DNA of 64,000 nucleotides from Theobroma cacao. Lineage: Eukaryota; Streptophyta; Magnoliopsida; Malvales; Malvaceae. Of this stretch, positions 1 to 10,365 are shown piece after piece. A program made the position numbers and the translations under genes. Within the stretch, counting starts at the first letter, position 1. Each line of letters opens with the position of its first letter. The notes beneath the pieces are model-generated. The model had not been told where the DNA came from. It was given only the letters and a program-made list of their open reading frames with translations, and did no database searches. The stretch is taken from the NCBI RefSeq assembly GCF_000208745.1, contig NC_030858.1, forward strand, positions 19,778,086 to 19,842,085, written 5' to 3'.

Positions 1-204
1 TTAGGTTCTAGGACTTATTTTTGTTAATCCAACGAAGTGTCGGGTCTTTATGTGAAAACTTCTGTTGTGAAGTGTGAACCGCGGTACATTTTGCAACCAA
101 TGGACCACATAGATTTCCTATCGTAGAAACCACCTTCTTCCTTAGATATGATTATAATTGTAAAATGTGTTTAATAACAAGCATTTACTCTTGTCTAGGT
201 AAAA
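1..204 (+). other. 5' leader of gypsy element E1
   Basis: Non-coding sequence just upstream of the gag ATG at 205. The same start context (ATG, then a CCACCTAAGACA-like stretch) recurs at 59433, downstream of an LTR and primer site, so this is the internal leader of a retrotransposon whose 5' LTR lies outside the window. No primer site is visible in the part shown. Confidence 0.55.
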
Positions 205-1653
205 ATGTCACCTAAGACATGAGCCGCCTCAAGATGGATGGGGGAGCAAGATGCTCATGATGAGCTGACAGATAGGCCACGGGCATCCACCTTTAGGGGT
301 CAAGGTAGATGTGGCAGGGCCACTAGGCTGATGAGGGCGGATACGCTTGTGAGTAGACGAGAGGAGGGGCAGTCTTCGGGCGATGTGGATAGACAACCAA
401 TTGGGGGCATTACTATTGAGGACTTGGTGGCAAGCCTACAGGGAGTCAATCAGGTTTTAGAGATGATGGTGACCCGTATGGATGATATTCAGAGGATAGT
501 GGAGGGGAGACCTATAGCACAAGAATCCCCTAGCTCCTAAGGATAGGCCAATCGCCAACATCGTGAGGTCGAGAGGGGTCATTTAGAGATTTCTCTTCCT
601 AATTTTCTCAAGCTTAAGCCTCCATCATTTTCAGAGTCTGATGCATCAGAGAAGCCCCAGATTTTCTTAGATAAGATGGAGAAGATTTGTAAAGCCTTAG
701 GATGTTCCAATGTCCGATCAGTCGAGCTAGTCGCCTTCCGACAAGAGGACATGCTGCAGCAATGGTATAGCTCTTTATGTAGAGGCAAACCAACGGATGC
801 AGCGCCGTTGACTTGGAGTGAGTTCAGTACAGCTTTTTTAGATCGATTTTTACTACTTAGTGTACGTAATGCCAAAGCCAGGGAGTTTGAGGCTTTAGTA
901 CAGACATCGAGTATGACGGTGTCAGAATACAACATCAAATTCACGTAGCTGGCTCGGTATGCACTTTATCTAGTGTCCACTGAGGAGATGAAAATTCAGA
1001 GGTTTGTGGATGGGCTAGTGAAGCCATTGTTTAGGGCTATGGCCTCTCGAGATTTCAATACTTACTTCGCAACAGTGGATTATGCTTAGCGGATTAAGAT
1101 AAGGACCAGTGAGAGTAAGGTTGTGAGGGATAAAACAAAAAAGGCCAAGATAGAAGGTTATCAAGGTCGTAGAGATTTCAGCAGTGGGATGTCATCTTCT
1201 AGCCGTCAGGGTCCACAAAGGGATTCATGATTGGCCCAAAAGGGGAGTGATGTGGCTAGTGCCAGTGTTGGATTAGGGCAGAAAACCTTTGATGGGGGAA
1301 GACAGCAAGATTCTAAACAAGGCAGTCAAGTTATCCACCCTTGTGATACTTGTGGAAGACGACATAGTGGACGATGCTTGCATGCTGCGAAAGTTTGTTA
1401 TGGGTGTGGTCAACCTGGACATATTAGGAGGAATTGTCTGATGGCTCATCAATCACAAGATTTTGCTCAGGGTTCCACCCAGCCAGTTTCATCTGCTCCC
1501 TCAATTGCTGCCTCATCGGATCGAGAGGCCAGCGGATCCAGAGATAGAGGTGCTTGTACTTCCTCTCAGGGCAAGCCTTCTGGGTCTGGATGTCAAAGTT
1601 CCGCCAGTAGGGGTCAAGCAAGGGTGTTTGCTTTAACACCGCAAGAGGCCTAG
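205..1653 (+). pseudogene. Ty3/gypsy Gag (Tekay/Del-like), decayed
   Basis: Capsid and nucleocapsid part of a gypsy polyprotein, which would package the element RNA in cytoplasmic particles. The frame can be followed from the ATG at 205. A retrotransposon gag domain spans about 600-1100 ([16 protein letters not shown], then a [11 protein letters not shown] block). A CCHC zinc knuckle, [14 protein letters not shown], lies at 1396-1437, preceded by a cysteine/histidine-rich stretch starting [10 protein letters not shown]. In-frame stops occur at 220 (TGA), 538 (TAA), 544 (TAG), 946 (TAG), 1087 (TAG), 1228 (TGA) and 1651 (TAG). Most look like CGA to TGA or CAG to TAG changes, as expected from loss of methylated cytosines. 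The order gag-protease-RT-integrase downstream confirms the identity. It cannot make full-length protein. Confidence 0.9.
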
Positions 1654-2826
1654 ACATCCAACGTAGTGGTATCAGGTATTCTCTCAGTTTGTAATATGAA
1701 TGCTCGGGTATTGTTTGATCCTGGTGCTACCCACTCTTTTTATTTCTCCATGCTTTGCATCTCGCTTGGGTCAAGACCGTGTTAGGAGAGAAGAACAATT
1801 AGTGGTGTTTACTCCTTTAAAGGAGGTATTGTGGCTGAATGGGAATATGAGTCTTGTGTAGTTCGAGTTAAAGACAAAGACACTTCGGTGAATTTAGTGG
1901 TGTTAGACACCTTAGACTTTGATGTGATCTTAGGGATGGATTGGCTATCACTAGACCTGTCAATATAGGCTAGCCCTGCCCAACCCTAGCCCTTGTGGGC
2001 TGAAAAAATATGGACCGGGCCGGGCCAGCCCATTTTTTATATGGGTTGTGAAATTCCTAACCCAACCCACCCCTTGCTAGCCCATGGGTTGGGGTTTGGG
2101 CCNAATTCCTAACCCAACCCACCCCTTGCTAGCCCATGGGTTGGGTTGGGCCAACCCATTTCTTTTTTTTTCAAAAAAAATTCATTTTTATAATTTTAGT
2201 TAATAAATTTTCTATTAATAAAATTATTTTATGATTTAATTCATAAATTAAAATTATTAATTTGATAAGTAAAGATTAAACACATTAAAATATATAAAAT
2301 AAGTAATATTATTAGTAATTAAATTATTAATGTTAGATAATTAAATATATAAAATTAAATTAATTAAAATTATTATTTTTTTGGCCCATAGGGCTGGCCC
2401 GCCTGAGCCAACCCCAACCCACTGATTTGGTGGGCTGACCCATCTAGGCCCGATTTAAATATGGGCCTAAATTTTCATGGCCCAGCCTGCCCCATATTAA
2501 ATGAAAAATGGGCTGACCCAATGGGCCAGACCCATTTTGACAGTTCTAGCTATCACCCTGCCATGCTAGTGTGGACTACTATCACAAATTGGTTGGATTT
2601 GATTTTCCCTGTGAACCATCATTTAGTATTCAGGGGGATAGAAGTAATGCTCCAATTAATTTGATATCAGTCCTGTCTACTAGTTGGCTATTAAGACAGG
2701 GTTGTCAAGGTTACTTGGCTGTTGTAAGGGATACCCAGGCGAAGGTTGGAGATATAAGCCAAGTGTCAGTGGTGAATGAGTTCATGGATGTATTTCTCGA
2801 GGAACTACTAGGTTTGCCTCCCTAGC
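1654..2826 (+). pseudogene. gypsy aspartic protease, split by a hAT element
   Basis: Retroviral-type aspartic protease that would mature the polyprotein. The active-site region reads LFDPGATHSF near 1710-1740, with P in the middle position of the D-x-G triad. A frameshift follows near 1740. The frame resumes to the ILGMDWL motif at about 1927-1947, where a 597-bp DNA transposon (1952-2548) interrupts the gene. The linker to RT continues from 2557 to 2826 (through EELLGLPP) and ends at a TAG, probably a former CAG. The 8-bp duplication on both sides of the insert shows that the protease was continuous before insertion. Confidence 0.85.
1944..2556. mobile_element. Non-autonomous hAT element, 597 bp, with 8-bp TSD
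   Basis: The element is 1952-2548. It is flanked by identical 8-bp target duplications GCTATCAC (1944-1951 and 2549-2556), the hAT length. Its ends are imperfect inverted repeats: TAGACCTGTCAA at the left, and TAGAACTGTCAA when the right end is read on the other strand. This is the TAG..CTGTCAA end common in plant hAT elements. The GGGCC/GGCCC-rich subterminal blocks (1967-2160 and 2385-2535) flank a very AT-rich core. A block of about 42 bp (starting ATTCCTAACCCAACCC) is duplicated at about 2051 and 2105, with an ambiguous base at 2103. There is no transposase, so it would need one supplied in trans. It inserted after the gypsy copy. Confidence 0.9.
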
Positions 2827-4125
2827 GATAGATTGAATTTTGCATAAAATTGATTCCCGACACTATACCTATATCCATATCCCCATATAGAATGGCACCT
2901 GCGGAGCTTAAGGAACTTAAGGATCAGTTAGAAGATTTGTTGGATAAAGGCTTCATCCATCCTAGTGTCTCACCATAGGGAGCACCGATGTTATTTGTAA
3001 AGAAGAAAAATAGGTCACTTAGACTATGCATTGACTACCGACAGCTTAATAAAGTGACAATGAAGAATAAGTATCCTTTTCCAAGAATAGATGATTTATT
3101 TGATCAACTACAAAGAGCACAATGTTTCTCTAAGATAGATTTGCGATCTGGGTATCATCAGTTAAGGATCCGAAATGAAGATATACCAAAGACTGCATTT
3201 CGAACAAGATATGGGCACTATGAGTTCTTGGTGATGTCATTTGGGCTTACTAATGCCCTTGCGGCCTTTATGGATTTGATGAACCGAGTGTTCAAGCCTT
3301 ATTTGGATACGTTCGTGGTGGTGTTTATTGATGACATCTTGATTTACTCAAAGAACCGAGAGGAGCATGAGCAGCATCTTAAGATAGTGCTCCAAACTTT
3401 GAGAGAACATCGATTGTATGCCAAGTTCTCCAAGTGTGAGTTTTGGCTTAAAAGTGTCGCATTCTTAGGACATGTGATTTCCAAGGATGGGGTATAAGTT
3501 GATCCAAAGAAAGTTGAGGTAATGAAAAAGTGGCCAAGGCCAACATCAGTTACAGAGATTAGAAGCCTTTGGGTTTGGCTGGTTATTATCGTCGTTTTGT
3601 GAAGGACTTTTCGAAAATAGTCTCCCCTCTGACTAAGCTAACATGTAAAGATATAAAATTTGAGTGGTCTGATGCTTGTGAAGATAGCTTTGAGAAGCTT
3701 AAGGCATGTCTCACCATAGCTTCAGTATTAAGCTTATCACAAGGCACAGGGGGTTATACGGTATTCTGTGATGCATCACGGATTGGTTTAGGGTGTGTAT
3801 TAATGCATCATGGGAAAGTGATTGCGTATGCATCTAGGCAACTTAAAGGGCATGAGCAGTATTACCCCGCACACGATTTGTAGATGGCAGCAATCGTGTT
3901 TGCCTTAAAGATTTGGAGACATTATTTGTATGGTGAGACTTGCTAGATATAAACGGACCACAAAAGCTTGAAATATATATTTCAGCAGAAGGATCTTAAC
4001 TTGCGGCAACGTAGATGGATGGAGTTGCTAAAGGATTATGATTGTACCATTCTCTACCATCTCGATAAGGTAAATGTAGTGGGGGATGCCTTGAGTCGAA
4101 AATCGATGGGAAGCTTGGCACATAT
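2827..4125 (+). pseudogene. gypsy reverse transcriptase and RNase H
   Basis: RNA-dependent DNA polymerase plus RNase H of the same gypsy element. RT blocks are clear: [40 protein letters not shown] and the catalytic FIDD at 3324-3335, followed by [12 protein letters not shown]. The linker [15 protein letters not shown] starts at 3569, and RNase H follows with [17 protein letters not shown] (about 3757-3807) and the VVGDALSRK block at about 4078-4100. Breaks: TAG at 2823 and 2977 (the second from TGG), TAA at about 3494, a frameshift near 3560, TAG at 3880 and two stops near 3945-3955. The catalytic aspartates survive, so it decayed after a once-active state. Confidence 0.92.
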
Positions 4126-5671
4126 CTCCGCAGATAGGAGATTCTTGATTAGGGAGATGCATAGTTTGGGAGACATGGGTGTGCATTTGAAAGTTTCGGA
4201 GGCAAATGCATTGTTAGCACATTTTAGAGTGAGGCATATTTTAATGGACCGGATTAAAGAAGCACAAAGCAAAGATGAGTCCGTAGCTAAGGCCTTAGAG
4301 GATCCTCAGAGAAGGAAAGGAGAAATGTTTACTGAAGGCACAGATGGAATGTTGAGGTATGGAACCAGACTTTATGTGCCTGATGGTGACGGGTTGAGGA
4401 GAAAAATATTGAAGGAAGCTCACATGGCAGCCTATGTGGTACATTCAGGGGCTACAAAGATGTATTAAGATTTGAAAGAGGTATATTGGTGGGAAGGACT
4501 TAAGAAAGATGTAGCTGAGTTCGTCTCCAAATGCTTGGTTTGTCAACAGGTTAAAGCAGAGCATCAAAGGCCTGCAGGGCTACTCAGCCATTACTAGTGC
4601 CTGAATGGAAGTGAGAGCATATTGCAATGGATTTTGTAACGGGTTTGCCTCGAGCTAGTGGGGGCTACAACTCGATTTGGGTCATAGTAGACTGGTTAAC
4701 GAAATCAACTCATTTCCTTCCGGTTAAAACTACACACGAGGCCGCCCAGTATGCCCAGCTTTATGTAGATAAAGTAATACGGCTGCATGGCATTTCTGTT
4801 TCTATAGTATCTGACAGAGGGGCACAATTCACCAGTAGGTTATGGGAGAAGTTACAGGAAGCGTTGGGCACTAAGTTAGATTTTAGCACTGCTTTCCACC
4901 CTTAGACTGATGGACAGTCTGAATGGACAATACAAATATTGGAAGATATGTTGAGGGCCTATGTAATAGACCTTGGGGGTCAGGTGGGATCGATATCTGC
5001 CCTTAGTGGAGTTTGCCTACAACAACAGTTTCCAAGCTAGCATCCAAATGGCACCATTTGAAGCGTTATATGGACGGAGGTGTAGGTCACCCATTGGATG
5101 GCTAGAGGTGGGAGAAAGGAAACTCTTGGGGTCTGAGTTGGTACAAGACACCACCGAGAAAATATGTATGATTCGTCAAAGGATGTTCTCAACCCAAAGT
5201 AGGAAAAAGTCATATGCTGATAACAGACGGAGGAACTTGGAGTTTCAAGTGGGGGATCATGTAGTTTTGAAGGTCTCACCAACAAAAGGGGTAATGAGGT
5301 TTGGCCAGAAAGGAAAATTGAGCCCTCGGTATATAGGACCCTTCGAGATCTTAGAAAGGGTTGGAGCAGTAGCATATCATTTGGCATTACCGCCAGACCT
5401 TTCAAATATTCACCCTGTGTTTCATGTGTCAATGCTTAAGAAGTATAACCCAGATCCATCTCACATAATACAGTATGAAACCATCCAGTTAAGAGATGAT
5501 TTAACATATGAGGAGCAACCGGTAACTATCCTTGATAGACAAGTCAAAAAGCTTCGTTCAAAGGAGATAGCCTTAGTGAAGGTGTTATGGCAAAACCACA
5601 CTAGCGAAGAGGTAACATGGGAAGCCGAGGAGGAGATGTGGACAAAGTATCGACACCTCTTTAATATGTAG
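4126..5671 (+). pseudogene. gypsy integrase with C-terminal chromodomain
   Basis: DDE integrase that would insert the cDNA. An HHCC zinc region lies at about 4420-4560 (histidines near AHMAAYVVH; cysteines in [12 protein letters not shown]). The core begins MDFVTGLP at 4627, with the second aspartate in SDRGAQF near 4816 and the glutamate in TDGQSE after a TAG at 4903. A frameshift in a G run near 4970 moves the frame to 4973-5671, which contains VEFAYNNSFQ, ALYGRRCRSP and a chromodomain-like end (VTILDRQVKKLRS to VTWEAEEEMW). Chromovirus chromodomains bias insertion toward heterochromatin. The long 2.5-kb LTR and this tail fit the Tekay/Del clade. The reading frame ends at 5671, about 60 bp before the 3' LTR. 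Confidence 0.9.
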
Positions 5672-5723
5672 AGGTATGCTACCTTATAGTTCGATTTAAA
5701 TTCGGGGATCGAATTTATTTTAA

Positions 5724-5733
5724 TGGGGGAGAA
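5724..5733 (+). promoter_or_regulatory. Polypurine tract of E1
   Basis: TGGGGGAGAA directly abuts the LTR start TGTGAAACC at 5734. This is the plus-strand primer position in a gypsy element and fixes the LTR boundary. Confidence 0.75.
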
Positions 5734-6346
5734 TGTGAAACCTCGACCTTCATAGACGCGTAACTTGAGGTGGAACTTATGTTTAAATGTTTAATTTGAG
5801 CTAATGATGCTAGTTTTACTTTACTTATAATTATTTTATATCGTTATAGGAGTAGGATCAAAAATAATTTTAATTGGTGAAAAAAGGTGCATAATGAACG
5901 GTAGCCCTATTTGCATATGTTTCGGTTTTTCAAGTATATCTCCCACTACAAAAGTTTAAATAACATGATTTTTTAACCATTAGAAAGCTAAGAGGCAGGG
6001 CTACAACTTTGATGTTTACTACTTTGCCCAGTTTTGAGGGAAAGGTGGTCAAAATCTTTGTTGAAATGAAAGGACTACGCTAGAAGAACCTAAATTAGCA
6101 TAGTGTTTAAGTGCCGCAGCATTGGAAATTGAGATCCGTGGCCCTCATCGTAAATTCTACAAATAACAAGATTTTGAGGTTTTTGAAGCTAGGACTTTTG
6201 GGGGCTACTTAAGGGACCTCTTTTAGAGGAATTTGGACCTTTCCCTAGTGTCAAAAGAGTAAAAGATTTCACAAGAACAAGAAGAAGACAAGTGGCATTG
6301 CTGAGGGCATTATTGTAATTTTATGAACAATTGGATAAGTTTTAAC

Positions 6347-6354
6347 TATAAATA
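6347..6354 (+). promoter_or_regulatory. LTR TATA box
   Basis: TATAAATA within AACTATAAATATCTTC, followed about 60-80 bp downstream by a pyrimidine-rich stretch (TCTTCTTCTTCTTCC). The same arrangement occurs at 34653, 45298 and 48277 in related LTRs, so it is the likely Pol II core promoter. Confidence 0.6.
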
Positions 6355-7212
6355 TCTTCATTCTCTAGCACCTTCCTCAGATTTCCAGCACTTCATCTTC
6401 TTCTTCTTCCTCCCATCCCACATTTCTTCACCTTCCATGGGAGTACTCTTCAAGCTTCCATAACTCTCTCAAGTTAGCCTTCATTTTCATGCTTTTGTGC
6501 ATTTTTTTATAAAACCTCTTATGCTCTTTCACTCTTTCACCTTAAAACCCTTGAAATGTCTTAGATCAATACTTTCTCTCACTAACTAGCATTTTAGAGA
6601 GAGAAAAAAGACCTGCTATAATAGTTTGGGAATTCTTGAGGAGATATTCAATTGCAAATCTAGCAAGGTGAGCATTGAAATTGAGTTGATATTTTAGTTG
6701 TTGAGAATGATTAATAGTTAGATTTATGAAGTTAAGGTAGTTTATTCATTTGGGTGCGATTATAATAGTGCAAATAAATAGCCACTTGATGGTAGTTAGA
6801 AGCTAGTTAGGAATCACTAGTGGAACATGATTTAAGAGATAGCTTTTAGAATTATGGTTATGTGATTGAGTTGATTGTGATGCTAATGTGTGATAGGCTC
6901 CACCGAAACCCCACATCACTATTCGGGGCATTAGTGGAAGTTGGAGCTGCTTTAAGAATCAACAAAGACAGGTGAGTGAACTTGCATTTCAAAACTGTTT
7001 TGGGATATGTGAATGTATTTGGACAAATATTTTGAATGATTTATCCAATTCTCTTTCAAAAAAAAAAAGTGCTTGGGAACAAGCCCTTATGAAATGTCTT
7101 TATGTTGTGAAATGGAAAGTATGATGAATCCATGTGTTTCGATATAATGTTGATATATATATATATATATATGTCTAGTACATTGATAGATAATATTGTG
7201 GAATGGATATAA

Positions 7213-7400
7213 CTGTGTGTGTGCATGATATGGGGGGATGCACATACCGGTAATGACGGTGTTGAGGTAGGCGGATGATGATATTGCCCATGTGCACAAT
7301 ATGGGGAGATGTACACGATGGCATTAGATGTTCACGATGTGGGGGGATGCACATGATGACTCCAGCTATGTGCACGATGTAGGGGGATGCACATGAGCTA
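7213..7400 (+). repeat. Tandem hairpin minisatellite in the E1 LTR
   Basis: Four diverged units of the form TGTGCA-(G-rich loop)-TGCACA, for example TGTGCACGATGTAGGGGGA followed by TGCACA near 7370-7394. The arms are inverted repeats and the loop carries a run of 4-6 G. The unit is homologous to the array at 22852-23188. An AT microsatellite lies just upstream (7153-7172). Reading frames across the array are by-products of the repeat. Confidence 0.8.
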
Positions 7401-8264
7401 GGGAGGCGGTGGATGTATATATATACATATATGTTTGCATATGTTCACATGTATTAATGCAATAAAGATTTTATGAATAACATGTGTGACTATAATGTAT
7501 GTGGAATCTTGCTTGCTGAACCTTGAGCATTTTTTTTAGTGTTCCAAATTGATTTGCATTGCAGTGAAATGGTTTATTTGGGATGAAAGGAAGTCTTTCT
7601 TGTTGCTCTGTTTCTCGTTGCAGCGAGAATGAAACTTTCTGTTCCGTTTATCACTTGGCTGGTTTTTGCCATATTTTCCACTTCTCCAATTTCATGTTGA
7701 ATATGAATTCTCTATCATCACATGATTTATCAACCAAGGGTTCAATTAAGGGTTTTAATAAGGACTTAAGCTAAAGTGCATCGTTTTCAAATAAGTGCAT
7801 TATGATTTCAAACTTTTCCTTATTATATTGCTTGTTCCCTTCCTTGTTCACTCACTGGGTTTATACTCACCATTTTCAACTTCATGTTTTCAGATCAAGA
7901 GGCAGTTGGTAACTAGGTCGAGGTGTCTTCGTATATTTGACCCTTGGTAGGTGTCTCGGCATTCAGTAGCTGTACATTCATCTGAGTCTCTCCGCTGGAA
8001 ATCGAGTCTTCTTTTTTATATGTATGGTCAAACCTGATGTAAATTGTTAAGACATATATTTTAGACAATGTATGTATATTTGGATTGGTATGTCACTAAG
8101 AGTAAAAAATGGTTAGCATTATTTTGGTTCGAAATTACAAAATGTGACTTTAGTAACTTTGATGGAATAATGAGCAGGATAATATAGATAGGCTTGCTTG
8201 GGCTTAATGGACTACGTCCATTGAGTCCATGCACCTGTCACGGCTTGAAAATCGGGTCGTGACA

Positions 8265-9954
8265 AGGAAGGACCAAATCTTTATAAATTACTTTGCATCA
8301 TCCACACTTATTTACCTTTCATTTGATTTTGAAATTTCGAATATTTCTTTGAAGTACTATTCACCCCACCTTTAGCATTTTTCGCGGCTCACAAATCCAT
8401 GACAAGTCCAACCTAGGCAATCATCAGGCCAACAACAAGTAAGGGTTGTCATGCATACAAGACACTAGCAAGATTGGACTGCACAAGGCGCATAACGATG
8501 AGCTGTGCGGAGCGATGTGGATTAGTGAACTTGGTACACAAGGCCCGTGAGCTTGTGAGCCAAGCACATATGGATTGTCTACTAAGGTTGGACTTCTTTT
8601 ATAATGCTGCTAGGAAATGGTGACTAAAGTAGTCTATGGTTAGACTAAATGGGTTTTATTACGAATAGGACAATTTCCATTTTTATGTTTCCTTGTTGAT
8701 TGCTTTGCTTACACTATGAGTAAGTTTAGAGTTAAGATATTTCCTTTTATATGATTTACTTGTACATCAAGTAAGTCTAGATTTAGGATGAGTTATAAAT
8801 AATCTCTTTTAATTTCATTGTAAACATAAAGGAAAAACATACCAATAACCGACATAAATCTATTGGGCCGTGAGGACTAATATACTTTATTTCTCATATA
8901 TCTTCTTCTTTACTTCACACTTCCACATTATTATTACAAGTTAGGCTTGCTTAATATTCATATAGAAGTCTAAATATTGTATAAATCTTAACTAAAGTTC
9001 CAAACCTGTGACACATTACCTATCTTGGGATCAATAGAATCTCCTTTCCAAAAATGAATGTCATTTGCTCTTATACTATTGAAAACACCAAGGATTTTTT
9101 TTTTGTAAAAAGAAAATTACTACAATCGAAGAGAAACAAAATATCTCATGAGTAAATTGTGCCATTTACGAAGTGGATATACCTCATGTATAAAACTTTG
9201 TACTACTTACAAATAAAACATTTAGTTTGAAACAAAAGAAATATATAATTACAAATAATCATATTCATTAAATTTTAAATTATCAAGTCCTGTTAGACTA
9301 TGTTTAAGAAAATTAATAAATCAATATAATAACTAAAAAAAATGAAACAATATTTTATCGTGCTTATAGATTTTTCTAAAATCATGTCACCACTGTTGGT
9401 TTTACTAGAGACATCAATTGTAGCAATCACACCCCAGAATCTCACAGTTGCAATCTCATGTTGTAACATGTCCACAGCAATCTCTTCTGAAATAGATGCC
9501 CAGAAATTAGAATTGAAGAACATAAACAACACAGAGCACCAAGTCTTCATCAAATGCATTTGTTATTAATTAGCCTCCCAAATCCTACGTTTCCAATATT
9601 GAGGTAAATTGAGAGCCAAAAGGCATCGCATCAGGGATAACATATGACAAGCATATTCAACTAACTGCTGTGCAGTGCCAATGCCAAACCACCCCTATAT
9701 TGAGGTAAAACAACTCCGGATGAAAACCCAAAAGAGAGCATAAACCAGGCTATCTTCTTGCCCATGGCCACAAGCACCTTACTAACGCTGCAGCCTCACT
9801 GCTTCAAATTGCCTGATCAATCTTGCCACAAATGCTGTTAGCAAGCAAAGAATCTATAGAATCCCAAAATGAGTTTGTCAGGTTAGAGCAAGCATTAATA
9901 ACATGCCCGCAATCCTACAACTGCTTCCAGTTGTCACACATCTGTCATAACTTA
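8265..9954. other. Intergenic sequence, nothing firmly recognised
   Basis: AT-rich sequence between the E1 3' LTR and the end of the YTH gene. I find no coding region with recognisable motifs. The part nearest 9954 (about 9560-9954) probably includes the 3' untranslated region of the minus-strand YTH gene. Open frames on both strands at 9293-9569 overlap each other and have no recognisable domain. Confidence 0.5.
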
Positions 9955-10365
9955 TCAACATGCTGAATTCTGGTGATCTCTGCCATTATCCCCCACCGAT
10001 ACTTCTTTGCTATTTAGCTTGTCTTCCAATTGTAACACTAGAATGAACTCGAAATTTTGGTTTATGGATTCATTAGCTAGTGAAGCTAAAGCATCTGTTC
10101 CTGAGCTACAACCCATTTCTCTTGATGGTACTTCTCTATCCTCATTCAATCTAAGGGTTTGAGCAAGAGCATGAGACATTTGGTTAACAGAGTCCCCAGC
10201 ACATAAATATGAAGCATCCACTGGTGAAAAAGCTAGGTCTCTGGCCTTCTTTTCCTTCAAAGCTCTTTCCTGGTTATCATAAAATACAAAATCATCTAGG
10301 ATAGATGTACGAGTATCATGATCCTAGAAAATTTTCAACATTTCAATGCCTTGCTCTAAATTCAC
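9955..10365 (-). CDS. YTH gene last exon with premature TAG
   Basis: Acceptor AATCAG at 10366-10371 then in-phase [13 protein letters not shown], followed by TAG at 10324-10326. The same frame continues after it ([29 protein letters not shown] and about 85 more residues to TGA at 9955). The ILDDF..Y block is the family's usual C-terminal helix region, so the codon was probably a lysine AAG. As assembled, the protein would lose the end of the domain and its tail. Confidence 0.82.

Larger units (their letters stand above)
5734..8264 (+). repeat. 3' LTR of gypsy E1 (2531 bp)
   Basis: The LTR starts TGTGAAACCTCG right after the polypurine tract and ends GGGTCGTGACA at 8264. It has a TATA box at 6347-6354, a tandem hairpin array at about 7213-7400, and the tail block GGCTTGCTTGGGCTTA...GTCACGGC that is shared with other LTR families here (36740, 47560 and 50330 regions). 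The unusual length is typical of Tekay/Del elements. The 5' LTR is outside the window, so no target duplication can be tested. Confidence 0.85.

Noticed and set aside
2461..2664. Open frame crossing the right end of the hAT element
   Set aside because: It spans the transposon boundary into the protease; a chance frame.
9293..9569. Opposed open frames, considered as LINE or gene remnants
   Set aside because: Two overlapping frames on opposite strands with no recognisable motif; nearby sequence shows no RT or endonuclease.
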